Below are positions 26,935-36,610 of a stretch of DNA of 64,000 nucleotides, in pieces. Both the position numbers and the translations under genes were made by a program. The notes under the pieces were generated by a model that worked only from the letters and a program-made list of their open reading frames with translations, did no database searches and had not been told where the DNA came from. This stretch comes from Streptomyces sp. Root1304 (lineage in GTDB: Bacteria; Actinomycetota; Actinomycetes; Streptomycetales; Streptomycetaceae). The stretch spans positions 77,948 to 141,947 of the forward strand of contig NZ_LMEP01000012.1 in the NCBI RefSeq assembly GCF_001426405.1, in the 5' to 3' direction. The first letter of the stretch is position 1. Every line of letters starts with the position of its first letter.

Positions 26935-28255
26935 GGTCGCGCTCGGCGCTGCCCTCGCCCTTGCCGTCGCGTCTTCCCCCGTCCTTGTCGGCGGTCGGCC
27001 CGCCGTCGGTCGGCGCATCGCGCGGGGCGTCCATCCCCCGCCAGGAGGGGAAGACCAGCGGGCAGAGCGTGGCCAGGAAGTAGACCCCCGCGAGGCTGAG
27101 CAGCGTCGTCGTGATGCCCACCCGCTCCACCATGAATCCCGCCGCGAGCCCGCCGAGCGGGGTCGTGAGCAGCACACTGGCCGTACTGGCACTGCCGACC
27201 CGGCTGCGCAGCCTCTCGGGGACCGTCTCGTAGAAGACGGCGCCGAGGATCGGGTTGAGCACCCCGGCTCCGAGGCCGCCGAGCGCCATCACGACCAGCA
27301 GCGGTGGGGTGGTGTCGGTGACGGCCGCCGTCACGTACACCGGGGCGCCGCAGAGGAGGAAGCCGATGGCGAGGACGGGACGGCGGGGGAAGCGGTGGCC
27401 GACCGCCGCGTAGAGCAGGGCGCCGGCGAGGGCGCAGCCGCCGAAGACGGCGACGAGCAGGCCGAGCGCCGCCGAACCGCCCAGCTCCTCCCGGGCATGC
27501 ACCGGAAGCAGCACCGAACTCCAGCTCTGCGCCAGGCCGTTGGTGATCATCACCATGATGTTGACGCCGAGGAGCAGCCGGGTGCGCAGCAGGAACGAGT
27601 AGCCCTCGCGCAGGTCCGCCCGGTACACCCTCAGGGACAACGGCGGTGCTCCGCGCACGGGTTCGGCGGAGGGTATCCCGCGCAGGCCCAGGAGGACGAG
27701 GAGCGCGGAGACGGCGAAGGTCGCGGCGTCGATGTACAGGACGGTGTCGGCGCCGAGGAGCGCCACGAGCAGACCGGCGAGCGCGGCGCCGGTCATCCGG
27801 GCGCCGCGCGAGACGGCGTCGTAGAAGCTGGTGGCGCGGGAGAGCGGGGTGCCGGCCCGTTCGGCCAGGTCGGGTGTCAGGACGTTGCGCGCGGTCTCGC
27901 CGGGGGCGTGGAAGAGGCCGGTGACGGCCATCAGCGCGCACAGCATCCAGAACCGGAGCACGCCCGCGTGGTTGAGCAGCGGGATGGCGGCGAGGGCGAG
28001 GGCGCAGACGAGGTCGGAGGCGATGGAGACCCGGCGGCGGCCGATCCGGTCGATGACGGGGCCGCCGACGATCGCGGAGAGTATGACGGGCAGGGCGGCG
28101 CAGAAGGCGACGAGGCCCGCTTTGCCGGGGCTGCCCGTGGTCTCCAGGGCGAACCAGGGGACGGCGATGAGAGTGAGTGAATTGCCGCTGATGGAGATGG
28201 CGTTGGCCGCCAGGACGGTGGCCAGTGGTGCTCGGTCGTTCTGTTTTGTCGTCAC
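26867..28255 (-). CDS. MFS transporter (DHA3-type efflux)
   Basis: A 462-residue major facilitator with 12 predicted helices. GGPVIDRIGRRRVSI is the loop 2-3 motif and APGETARNVLTPDLA the family signature of DHA3/MefA-like macrolide-type exporters. The last ~50 residues are a charged, low-complexity cytoplasmic tail. GTG 28255 is preceded by GGGGGGA. It is the third gene of a minus-strand operon: ArsR-type regulator, 62-residue protein, transporter. This arrangement suggests ligand-induced efflux. Its 3' end runs 68 bp into the convergent S16 gene. Confidence 0.85.
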   Translation of the reverse strand: MTTKQNDRAPLATVLAANAISISGNSLTLIAVPWFALETTGSPGKAGLVAFCAALPVILSAIVGGPVIDRIGRRRVSIASDLVCALALAAIPLLNHAGVLRFWMLCALMAVTGLFHAPGETARNVLTPDLAERAGTPLSRATSFYDAVSRGARMTGAALAGLLVALLGADTVLYIDAATFAVSALLVLLGLRGIPSAEPVRGAPPLSLRVYRADLREGYSFLLRTRLLLGVNIMVMITNGLAQSWSSVLLPVHAREELGGSAALGLLVAVFGGCALAGALLYAAVGHRFPRRPVLAIGFLLCGAPVYVTAAVTDTTPPLLVVMALGGLGAGVLNPILGAVFYETVPERLRSRVGSASTASVLLTTPLGGLAAGFMVERVGITTTLLSLAGVYFLATLCPLVFPSWRGMDAPRDAPTDGGPTADKDGGRRDGKGEGSAERDLSRTEPSTPVPVPGSGGTTPRR

Positions 28256-28284
28256 GTCGTGTCCCCCCGATCCCCCCGCCCCGG

Positions 28285-28473
28285 TCACGCGGCCAGTGCG
28301 ACCGGTCGACCGGCGGGCGTGACCAGGTGAAGCCCCAGCTCTACGAGCTTCCAGCCGAGCTGGACACGGAGGGGCGGCGAGACCGCGGCGGGGAGCTCGA
28401 CGGTGCGGTCGGCGGTGCGGTGGAGTTCGGCGGCGCTCAGGTGGTGCAGCTGGAGGTGGATGTCGGCATGCAT
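28285..28473 (-). CDS. 62-residue protein between regulator and exporter
   Basis: A small, His/Leu/Ala-rich protein (starts MHADIHLQLHHLSAAELHR) with two amphipathic segments and no transmembrane helix or signal peptide. I do not recognise a named family, though similar short proteins recur beside HTH regulators in streptomycetes as I recall. Coding is supported by GGAAGGA upstream of the ATG, 19-bp spacing from the regulator stop and 29 bp to the transporter start, i.e. an operonic position. Function unknown; a regulator-binding peptide is one possibility. Confidence 0.6.
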   Translation of the reverse strand: MHADIHLQLHHLSAAELHRTADRTVELPAAVSPPLRVQLGWKLVELGLHLVTPAGRPVALAA

Positions 28474-28492
28474 GGTCGCGTGGTTCCTTCCG

Positions 28493-29074
28493 TCAGTTCT
28501 CGTGCTGCGGGAACGCGTGCAGGTGCATCCGGACGCGCTCGGCGCCGGGCGTCTCCGGGTCGGTGGTGTCGCGGTATTCGTTGATCAGCGCGTGGATCTT
28601 CATGTTGAGCTCGCGCAGCCGCTCGGGCGGCAGGGCGAGCGTGAAGTCGCTCATGTTCGAGGCGCCGTACCAGGCCTCGTCCCAGGTGTGGCGGGTGCCG
28701 AGCCAGGTCGACATCTCCTGGGCGTGTATGGACGCGATCTCGTGCACGTAGACCTCGACGGCCCCCTGGACCTCGGGGTCCGGGTTCGAGTACAGCGACT
28801 CGTCGAACGTCGTGCCCTGCTGAGCCGCCTTCCACCAGCGCTCGCGCCCCTTGCCGCGCGTCGGGTCGTCCTCGACGAAGCCGTGGGCGGCGAGCTGGCG
28901 CAGGTGGTAGCTGGTGGCGCCGCTGGATTCGCCGAGCCGGTCCGCGAGCTGGGAGGCGGTGGCGGGTCCGTGGCGGCGCAGGGCGCGCAGCAGCTGGATG
29001 CGCAGCGGGTGGGCGAGCCCGCGCAGGGAGCGCGGGTCGAGGTTGCGGCTCAGGAATTCCTCGGGCTCGGACAT
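28493..29074 (-). CDS. ArsR/HTH_20-type winged-helix regulator
   Basis: A 193-residue regulator. The DNA-binding domain (about 12-95) includes LAHPLRIQLLRALRRHGPATASQLADRLGESSGATSYHLRQLAAHGFV, a classic ArsR helix-turn-helix, then the wing RGKGRERWWKA. The C-terminal ~100 residues are helical and probably bind ligand and dimerise; no metal-binding Cys is present. First gene of an operon with a 62-residue protein and an MFS exporter. The 80 bp upstream hold a 14-bp-periodic TTGCAA array, a probable autoregulatory operator. Confidence 0.87.
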   Translation of the reverse strand: MSEPEEFLSRNLDPRSLRGLAHPLRIQLLRALRRHGPATASQLADRLGESSGATSYHLRQLAAHGFVEDDPTRGKGRERWWKAAQQGTTFDESLYSNPDPEVQGAVEVYVHEIASIHAQEMSTWLGTRHTWDEAWYGASNMSDFTLALPPERLRELNMKIHALINEYRDTTDPETPGAERVRMHLHAFPQHEN

Positions 29075-29089
29075 GACTCAACCGTAGAA

Positions 29090-29151
29090 TTGCAAAGGAA
29101 GAGTTGCAACCCCTTTTTTGCAACTCCTTCTTTGCACTCACTCCTTTGCGT
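29090..29151 (-). promoter_or_regulatory. 14-bp-periodic TTGCAA array upstream of the ArsR-type operon
   Basis: Hexamers begin at 29090 (TTGCAA), 29104 (TTGCAA), 29118 (TTGCAA), 29132 (TTGCAC) and 29146 (TTGCGT), exactly 14 bp apart. TTGCAA is its own reverse complement. The array starts 15 bp upstream of the regulator ATG and is strikingly A/T-rich for this genome. Likely the regulator's own operator overlapping its promoter. Confidence 0.6.
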
Positions 29152-29255
29152 GAACCCCTCGCGTGCCTCCCTCGCGTGCCTCCCTCGCGCGCCCCCCTCG
29201 CGCTCGCCGCCCCGCGGCGCTCCCCGCGCGACGCGCCTCCGCCCGGCCGGTCGCG

Positions 29256-29732
29256 CTACAGCGGCTCCCCGCTCGCCGCCTGTTCCACCAGCGGGATGAT
29301 CCGCAGCGGCACCGGGTTCTCCATCACGATCGCCGTCGACGCCCGCACGATCCCCTCGAAGGCGACCACCTTGTCGATCACCCGCTGGAGGTCCGCGTTG
29401 GAGCGGGCGACCAGCCGGCAGAGCATGTCGCCGTGGCCCGTCGTCGTGTGCAGCTCGAGCACCTCCGGCACCGTCGCCAGGTGCTCCCGTACGTCCGCGC
29501 CCTGCCCCTGCTTGATCTCCAGGGTCGCGAAGGCCGTCACGGGATAGCCGAGCGCCGCCGGGTCCACCTGCGGTCCGAAGCCCCGGACCACCCCGCTCGC
29601 CTGGAGCCGGTCGAGCCGCGCCTGCACCGTGCCCCGGGCCACGCCCAGACGCCGCGAGGCCTCCAGGACCCCGATGCGCGGCTCGCGCGCGAGGAGCCCG
29701 ATCAGCCGGCCGTCCAAATGATCGATCGCCAC
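29256..29732 (-). CDS. Lrp/AsnC-family regulator, probable regulator of hppD
   Basis: A 158-residue Lrp/AsnC protein. The N-terminal helix-turn-helix has ASRRLGVARGTVQARLDRLQASGVV, and the C-terminal RAM ligand domain has TTTGHGDMLCRLVARSNADLQRVID. I chose GTG 29732 because GGGGAG precedes it by six bases; ATG 29774 would add 14 residues without a ribosome site. It is divergent from hppD across 121 bp, an arrangement typical for an AsnC-type regulator controlling tyrosine degradation. Family members sense amino acids or keto acids; the effector here may be tyrosine or 4-hydroxyphenylpyruvate (inferred). Confidence 0.88.
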   Translation of the reverse strand: MAIDHLDGRLIGLLAREPRIGVLEASRRLGVARGTVQARLDRLQASGVVRGFGPQVDPAALGYPVTAFATLEIKQGQGADVREHLATVPEVLELHTTTGHGDMLCRLVARSNADLQRVIDKVVAFEGIVRASTAIVMENPVPLRIIPLVEQAASGEPL

Positions 29733-31021
<1,289 letters not shown>

Positions 31022-31038
31022 TCGCCGGACGCGTACGA

Positions 31039-31074
31039 CGTGGGGCCCGGGGCGGTGTCGCCCCGGGCCCCACG
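31039..31074. terminator. strong hairpin between convergent hppD and TPR genes
   Basis: A perfect 16-bp stem CGTGGGGCCCGGGGCG (31039-31054) and CGCCCCGGGCCCCACG (31059-31074) with loop GTGT. No T-tract. Placed between convergent genes, so probably a bidirectional terminator. Confidence 0.65.
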
Positions 31075-31129
31075 CGCGCGTACGGCCGGGGGAAGTCCCG
31101 TCGGCCCTCCACGCGCGCGTGGAGGCGCT

Positions 31130-32641
31130 TTACGCCCCGGAGGGCTTCGCCGCGCCCTCCCCGTCCGTCTTCGCCCCCGGCTTCGCCGCGCCCTCCCCGT
31201 CCGGCTTCGCCCCGGGCTTCGCCGCGCCCTCCCCGTCCGGCTTCGCCCCGGGCTTCGACGCGGCCTCCCTCGGACGCAGTTCCTTCGGGAGCTCGTCCGA
31301 GGGTTCGCCGAGCGCCGCCACCGCCTCCTGCGCCTTCGGTGCCAGCAGCGGTGAGAAGGCCGGGTTGATCCGCAGCGCCTCCGCCAGATGGCGGCGGGCC
31401 GGGCCGGACTGTTCCAGCGTCCGCTCGATCTCGCCCCGGTGGTACGCGAACAGCGCGCTCCGCAGCCCCTCGTCCGTGGCCCGCTTCGCGTACTCCAGCG
31501 CCTCCTTGGACTCGCCCGACCAGTGCAGCGCCCAGCCCAGCGCGTCCGCCACCGCCACCGAGCGGTGCCCGCGCGCCCACTCCGCCCGCAGCCGCCGCAC
31601 TGCCGCCGCCGGGTCGCCGTGGTCCGCGTCGAGCAGCCCGAGGGCCACCTCGCCGCGCGCCCACGTGCCCGTCCGCAGCCGCTCGTACAGCGCCCGCGCG
31701 TCCCCGTCCAGGCCGAGCGACTCGTGCAGCTCGCCCGCCTCCAGGACGTACTCGGGCAGCGGCAGCCGGGCCAGCGCCGCCCGCCAGTCGCGCAGCGCCT
31801 CCTCCGTACGGCCCAGCGCCGCCAGCGCCCGCGCCCGCCCGGCCAGCGAGGGCCCGTGGTCCCGTACGAGCCGCAGGGCCGCACCGAACCGGGACAGCGC
31901 CTCCTCCGGCTCGCCCCGCTCCCACGCCAGATCGCCCAGCCGGGCCAGCGAAGCCGCCTTCTCCGCTTCCGTCTCCGCGAGCGCCACCGCGTCCTGGGCG
32001 GCCGCGTCGGCGTCCTCGCGCCAGCCGCGGTCCCGGAAGGACTCCGCGGCCCTGGAACGCGTCAACGCGCCCGCGTGGAGCCCCTCCAGGCTCTCCACGG
32101 CCTTCTGGGCCGCCTTGTACTCCCCGAGGCCGTTGTACGCGTCGATCAGCACCGGATACACCGGCCGGCGCTTCGGGTCCGCCTTCCGCACCCGCTCGCC
32201 CCACAACTTCGCCGTCCGCCAGTCGCCGCGCGCCCCCGCGAGCGCCCCGAGCCCCAGCTGCGCGTCCAGGTTCCCGCGCGCCGCAGGGCGTTCCGCCAGG
32301 GACCGGCGCAGCGCCCGCTCGGCCCGCGGGTAGTCCCGTACGTCCCCGAGGCGGGTGCCCCGCTCCGTGTACGCCGTCCCCAGCGCCGCCCAGGAGGCGT
32401 CGTCGTCCGGGTGGGCGCGCAGCCACTTCTCCCGGTCCGCGATCAGCGCGGCCAGGTCCGGGAGCGCGGCCTGCGCGCCCGCGTGGGCCGCGATCGTCGC
32501 CCGCTCCGCCGGTCCCGGCGGGGGCGGCGGACCCTGGCCGACGAGCTCGGGGACGTACAGCAGCGCCGTCGCCGCGAGCACCGCGCCCACTCCGGCCGCC
32601 AGGACCGTCCTCGACACGTTCTGGGTCTTCATGGCGCTCAC
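31130..32641 (-). CDS. membrane-anchored TPR-repeat protein
   Basis: A 503-residue protein. One N-terminal membrane helix (about 12-31) acts as an uncleaved anchor. About nine tetratricopeptide-like repeats follow (for example DDDASWAALGTAYTERG, ARLGDLAWERGEPEEALSRFGAA and VADALGWALHWSGESKEALEYA). The tail contains three tandem 12-residue repeats KPGAKPDGEGAA (one reads KTDGEGAA). TPR domains bind partner proteins; none is identifiable here. The start could be GTG 32641 (used) or ATG 32632 three codons later; neither has a strong ribosome site. Divergent from the GlcD-like gene and convergent with hppD. Confidence 0.72.
   Translation of the reverse strand: MSAMKTQNVSRTVLAAGVGAVLAATALLYVPELVGQGPPPPPGPAERATIAAHAGAQAALPDLAALIADREKWLRAHPDDDASWAALGTAYTERGTRLGDVRDYPRAERALRRSLAERPAARGNLDAQLGLGALAGARGDWRTAKLWGERVRKADPKRRPVYPVLIDAYNGLGEYKAAQKAVESLEGLHAGALTRSRAAESFRDRGWREDADAAAQDAVALAETEAEKAASLARLGDLAWERGEPEEALSRFGAALRLVRDHGPSLAGRARALAALGRTEEALRDWRAALARLPLPEYVLEAGELHESLGLDGDARALYERLRTGTWARGEVALGLLDADHGDPAAAVRRLRAEWARGHRSVAVADALGWALHWSGESKEALEYAKRATDEGLRSALFAYHRGEIERTLEQSGPARRHLAEALRINPAFSPLLAPKAQEAVAALGEPSDELPKELRPREAASKPGAKPDGEGAAKPGAKPDGEGAAKPGAKTDGEGAAKPSGA
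31145..31252 (-). repeat. three tandem 36-bp repeats in the TPR gene
   Basis: Units begin at 31145, 31181 and 31217 with a partial fourth at 31253. Each encodes 12 residues (KPGAKPDGEGAA or a close variant) at the C-terminus of the TPR protein. Copy number could vary between strains. Confidence 0.8.
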
Positions 32642-32730
32642 TGTGCGCCCGTCCGCACCTGTACGAAGAGCACACGATGCGCCCGCTCCGGCGGGTTCAC
32701 ACCGATGGCCCCGGGTGCCACGCTGGAGGC

Positions 32731-34098
32731 ATGGACGATCTTCTGACGCGGCTGCGCGCCGGGCTCCCCGCCGAGGCGCTGCTCACCGATCCGGACGTGA
32801 CGGACTCCTACTCCCGGGACATGGCGAGCTTCTGCGCGGCGGGCACCCCCGCGGTCGTCGTGCTCCCGCGCACGGTCGAACAGGTCCAGCACGTCATGCG
32901 GACCGCGACCGAACTCCGTGTCCCCGTCGTCCCCCAGGGGGCCCGTACCGGCCTCTCCGGCGGCGCCAACGCCTCCGAGGGCTGCATCGTGCTCTCCCTG
33001 GTCAAGATGGACCGCATCCTGGAGATCAACCCGGTCGACCGGATCGCCGTCGTCGAACCGGGGGTCGTCAACGCCGTGCTGTCACGGGCCGTCGCCGAAC
33101 ACGGCCTGTACTACCCGCCGGACCCGTCCAGCTGGGAGACCTGCACCATCGGCGGGAACATCGGCACCGCCTCGGGCGGCCTGTGCTGCGTGAAGTACGG
33201 GGTGACCGCCGAGTACGTCCTCGGCCTCGACGTCGTCCTCGCCGACGGCCGCCTCCTGCGGACCGGCCGCCGCACCGCCAAGGGCGTCGCCGGCTATGAC
33301 CTGACCAGGCTCTTCGTCGGTTCCGAGGGCAGCCTCGGCGTCGTCGTCGGGGCCGTGCTCGCACTCCGGCCGCAGCCCCCGGTCCAGCTCGCGCTCGCCG
33401 CCGAGTTCCCCTCCGCGGCCGCCGCCTGCGAGGCCGTCTGCGCGATCATGGAGCGCGGCCACACCCCGTCGCTGCTCGAACTCATGGACCGCACCACCGT
33501 CCAGGCGGTCAACAAGCTGGCGCGCATGGGTCTGCCCGACACCACCGAGGCGCTGCTCCTGTGTGCCTTCGACACCCCGGACCCGGCCGCCGACCTGGCC
33601 GCCGTCGGGGAGCTGTGCACGGCGGCGGGCGCCACCGAGGTCGTCCCGGCCGCGGACGCCGCCGAGTCCGAACTGCTCCTTCAGGCGCGCCGGCTCTCCC
33701 TCACCGCCCTGGAGACGATCAAGTCCGCGACGATGATCGACGACGTGTGCGTGCCGCGGACGCGGCTGGCCGAGATGCTGGACGGCACGGCGGCCGTCGC
33801 GGAGAAGTACGGCCTGACCATCGGCGTCTGCGCGCACGCCGGTGACGGCAACACCCATCCCGTCGTCTGCTTCGACCACACCGACGAGGACGAGTCGCGG
33901 CGGGCGCGGGAGTCCTTCGACGAGATCATGGCGCTCGGCCTCGCGCTCGGCGGCACGATCACCGGCGAACACGGTGTGGGCGTCCTCAAGAAGGAGTGGC
34001 TGGCACGGGAGCTGGGGCCGGTCGGTCTGGAACTCCAGCGCGGGATCAAGGCGACCTTCGACCCGCTGGGGCTGCTCAACCCCGGAAAGCTCTTCTGA
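32731..34098 (+). CDS. FAD-linked oxidase, GlcD (glycolate/D-lactate oxidase) family
   Basis: A 455-residue VAO-fold flavoprotein. The FAD domain contains PQGARTGLSGGANASEG and a PPDPSSWETCTIGGNIGTASGG block (pyrophosphate loop). The C-terminal substrate domain ends with HAGDGNTHP and TGEHGVGVLKKEWL, diagnostic of the GlcD/Dld family oxidising 2-hydroxy acids to 2-oxo acids. ATG 32731 has GGAGG immediately upstream; a longer frame from 32677 is unlikely. No GlcE/GlcF partner or LutABC genes are adjacent, so it may act alone as a D-lactate or D-2-hydroxyglutarate dehydrogenase. The gap of ~90 bp to the TPR gene is a divergent promoter. Confidence 0.88.
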   Translation: MDDLLTRLRAGLPAEALLTDPDVTDSYSRDMASFCAAGTPAVVVLPRTVEQVQHVMRTATELRVPVVPQGARTGLSGGANASEGCIVLSLVKMDRILEINPVDRIAVVEPGVVNAVLSRAVAEHGLYYPPDPSSWETCTIGGNIGTASGGLCCVKYGVTAEYVLGLDVVLADGRLLRTGRRTAKGVAGYDLTRLFVGSEGSLGVVVGAVLALRPQPPVQLALAAEFPSAAAACEAVCAIMERGHTPSLLELMDRTTVQAVNKLARMGLPDTTEALLLCAFDTPDPAADLAAVGELCTAAGATEVVPAADAAESELLLQARRLSLTALETIKSATMIDDVCVPRTRLAEMLDGTAAVAEKYGLTIGVCAHAGDGNTHPVVCFDHTDEDESRRARESFDEIMALGLALGGTITGEHGVGVLKKEWLARELGPVGLELQRGIKATFDPLGLLNPGKLF

Positions 34099-34127
34099 AT
34101 CCACCTCCACGCGTACGCGTGCCGGGG

Positions 34128-34619
34128 TCACAGCTCGCCGTCCTGCGACTCGTCCGACGGCCACGGGTCGCGCAGCCACAGGTCGTCGCCGATCACGGTG
34201 GTCGCCAGGAGCTCGGCGAGCCCGTCGTCGATGCCGAGCCGCTCGGACTCGGTGCCCGGCGGCACCGCGCGCAGGGTCCGCTCCAGCCAGGCGGACACCT
34301 GCGCGGACGGGGCTTCGAGCAGGGCGTCGCCGTCGGGGGAGGAGAGCGCCATCAGGATGACGCTGCGGCCGTCGACCTTCGTCGGCCAGATCCGCACGTC
34401 ACCGTGCCCGCAGGCCCGGAACACGCCCTCGACGAGCAGTTCGCGCGCGAAGGTCCAGTTGACCGGGTGCTCGGTGCCGATGTGGAAGGTGATGTGCACG
34501 GCGTACGGGTCGTCGGTGCGGTAGGCGAGCCGGGCGGGGACCGGGACGGCCCGCTCGGGGGAGAGCACCAGCTTCAGTTCCAGCTCGCGCTCGACGGTGG
34601 TGTTGTCGGTGTTCTGCAT
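34128..34619 (-). CDS. ssgG: SsgA-like sporulation/cell division protein
   Basis: A 163-residue member of the SsgA-like protein family, unique to sporulating actinomycetes. Diagnostic blocks are VPARLAYRTDDPYAVHITFHIG, NWTFARELLVEG, GDVRIWPTK and ALSSPDGDALLEAP. It is longer than SsgB (~137 residues) because of a C-terminal extension ending DPWPSDESQDGEL. Position next to a GlcD-like oxidase and near hppD matches ssgG (SCO2924) of S. coelicolor as I recall it. SsgG is implicated in correct septum placement in sporulating aerial hyphae. It lies convergent to the oxidase. A tandem 13-bp T-tract repeat lies 83 bp upstream of the ATG. Confidence 0.85.
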   Translation of the reverse strand: MQNTDNTTVERELELKLVLSPERAVPVPARLAYRTDDPYAVHITFHIGTEHPVNWTFARELLVEGVFRACGHGDVRIWPTKVDGRSVILMALSSPDGDALLEAPSAQVSAWLERTLRAVPPGTESERLGIDDGLAELLATTVIGDDLWLRDPWPSDESQDGEL

Positions 34620-34973
34620 GGCCGTGCTCCCTCGCGTGGACGGGCCCCGGACGGGCCTTCACCAGGAGAGAGCGCGGTACCCGCGACTCATTACGCGACT
34701 TCGGGAAGTTTTTTCGGGAAGTTTTTTCCGGGGGCGCGGGGGTTGCCGGAGCGGGCACGTGGGGAGGACGGGAGAGCCGGACGAGCGCCCGATGTACCGG
34801 CCCGAACATCACCGGGAGTGATGGATTCCAGTACGTGTCCCCCCGAAGGCGTCCTTTCTCACGGGCTCTTTGTTCCCTCGGGGACGTTCTTCGTTACTGT
34901 CCTCCTTGGGCGCGGCACGCCCGGCACGCGGCCGCGCGGTTCAAGGGCGTTGTGACTGAACGGAGTCGGGGCA
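34620..34973. promoter_or_regulatory. 354-bp divergent regulatory region (ssgG and RDD gene)
   Basis: No credible gene. It contains the 13-bp T-tract repeat (34702-34727) and an A/T-enriched block at 34850-34905 (TTTCTC, TTTGTT, TTCGTTACTG), which is probably the RDD gene promoter. The ssgG ribosome site is a weak purine stretch before 34619. Confidence 0.4.
34702..34727. repeat. tandem 13-bp repeat with T-tracts upstream of ssgG
   Basis: Two perfect, abutting copies of CGGGAAGTTTTTT (34702-34714 and 34715-34727), followed by CCGGG. Six-base T-runs spaced 13 bp apart are exceptional in DNA of this GC content. Confidence 0.75.
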
Positions 34974-36509
34974 GTGGCTACTCCACCCGGAGGCGGCGGA
35001 GAGGTTCCGCAGGCGGGGTACTACCCGGACCCGTCCATTCCCGGATACATCCGGTACTGGAACGGGGGCGCCTGGGTTCCCGGTACGAGCCGGCCCGCGC
35101 CCACGGACGGTGCCGTTCCGGCCGGTCCGCCGGCCTCGGCGGCCCCGGCCGGCCCGATCCTGGCCTCGGGCCCGGCGCCCGCGCCGGTCGTGGCACCCGC
35201 GCAGTCCTCCATCACGGCCCCGACCCAGGTCCAGGCCCCCGCCCAGGTACCGGCCCAGGGACAGGCCCCTGAGCGGTCACCGCTCCAGGCGCGGACCGAG
35301 ACACCGGCGCGCACCGAAGTCCCCGCACAGAGCGAGGCCCCGGCGCAGGCCCCGGCCCTGGCGACGAACCCGACCCAGGCCCCGGCTCACACAGCGCCCC
35401 CTGCCCAGGCCCGGCCCGCGCCGTCCGCCCCGGCACCCGTCGCCCCCGCCCCCGTCTCCGCCGTCGAGGAGACCGGCCCCGTCTTCTTCGACGAGGAGCC
35501 CGCCGCCCCGGAGCCCGCCTCCGCCTGGCAGGCCGACATCTCCCGGCAGACCGGGTTCGGCGGCGACCTCGACCAGAAGGTCTCCTGGGGCGCGCCGCAG
35601 ACTCCCGTGAGCCCCGCGCCCGACCCCCGCACCCCCGCGGACTGGCCGGTCGCCGACGGGGGAGAGCCCGCCGCCGAGGCGGCGCCCGCCGCGCCCGCGC
35701 GGGCGGCGGACCCGCGAACGGCCGGGGGAGCCGCGCGACTCGGCGGCATGCCCGTCACGCCGATCCCGACGCCCGCGCCCGCCCCGCAGCCCCGCCCGGC
35801 CCCCGAGCCCGCGCCGGCGCCCGCCGCCCCGGCGCCGGCCCCCGTACGACAGGCGCCCGCCCCCGCCCCCGTACCGCAGGCTCAGGCGCCCGCCGCCCCG
35901 CCCGCCCAGGCGGCCCCCGCCACCCCCTCCTGGGCCCAGCAGCAGCCCCCGCAGGAGCAGCAGCCGGTCACGCCCTGGAAGCCGCCCGTCGACGACGTGT
36001 TCGTCCAGGCGGCCCGTGCGCAGTCCTCCGCGCGCCCCGCCGGGCTCGGCAGGCGGCTGCTCGCCCGGGTGATCGACACGGTCGTCCTGGGCGCGCTCTC
36101 GGGCGCCGCCGCGTTCCCGTTCGTGACGGCCGCGCTCGACCACATCGACGGCAAGATCGAGGAGGCGAAGCAGTCCGGCGTCACCGTCCAGGTCTGGCTG
36201 GTGGATTCGACCACCTCGGTCCAGTTCGGCATCGCCCTGGCCGCGCTGATCCTCCTGGGGATCCTGTACGAGGTGCTGCCCACCTCCCGCTGGGGCCGGA
36301 CCCTGGGCAAGAAGCTGTGCGGGATCGAGGTGCGGGACATCGAGGCACACCAGCCGCCGACGTTCGGGGCGTCGCTGCGCCGCTGGCTCGTCCACGGCGT
36401 CCTCAACCTCCTGGCCATCGGCGTCCTCAACGTCCTGTGGTGCCTCATCGACCGCCCGTGGCGCCAGTGCTGGCACGACAAGGCCGCCCGTACCTTCGTG
36501 GCGCGCTGA
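34974..36509 (+). CDS. RDD-family membrane protein with DUF2510 domain and proline-rich linker
   Basis: A 511-residue protein. Residues ~13-40 are a DUF2510 motif (AGYYPDPSIPGYIRYWNGGAW), a short Trp/Tyr-rich module of actinobacterial surface proteins. A ~310-residue Pro/Ala/Gln-rich linker follows. The last ~160 residues are an RDD domain with about four membrane helices, starting GLGRRLLARVIDTVV and including the family Arg and Asp. RDD proteins have been linked to ion transport/antiport, but most are uncharacterised. GTG start; 101 bp before a second RDD gene. Confidence 0.82.
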   Translation: MATPPGGGGEVPQAGYYPDPSIPGYIRYWNGGAWVPGTSRPAPTDGAVPAGPPASAAPAGPILASGPAPAPVVAPAQSSITAPTQVQAPAQVPAQGQAPERSPLQARTETPARTEVPAQSEAPAQAPALATNPTQAPAHTAPPAQARPAPSAPAPVAPAPVSAVEETGPVFFDEEPAAPEPASAWQADISRQTGFGGDLDQKVSWGAPQTPVSPAPDPRTPADWPVADGGEPAAEAAPAAPARAADPRTAGGAARLGGMPVTPIPTPAPAPQPRPAPEPAPAPAAPAPAPVRQAPAPAPVPQAQAPAAPPAQAAPATPSWAQQQPPQEQQPVTPWKPPVDDVFVQAARAQSSARPAGLGRRLLARVIDTVVLGALSGAAAFPFVTAALDHIDGKIEEAKQSGVTVQVWLVDSTTSVQFGIALAALILLGILYEVLPTSRWGRTLGKKLCGIEVRDIEAHQPPTFGASLRRWLVHGVLNLLAIGVLNVLWCLIDRPWRQCWHDKAARTFVAR

Positions 36510-36610
36510 CGGGGCGGTGACACGCCCGCGCGGAGCACCACGCGGGCGGGCGTCCCCCGAACGGGCGGTGATTCCTTGCGGGGGCGTCGTGCCCGGGATG
36601 CACTGCCCCC

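Noticed and set aside
31111..31124. CCACGCGCGCGTGG palindrome as a regulator site
   Set aside because: Lies in a terminator-rich convergent gap; alternating CG palindromes are common by chance at this GC content.
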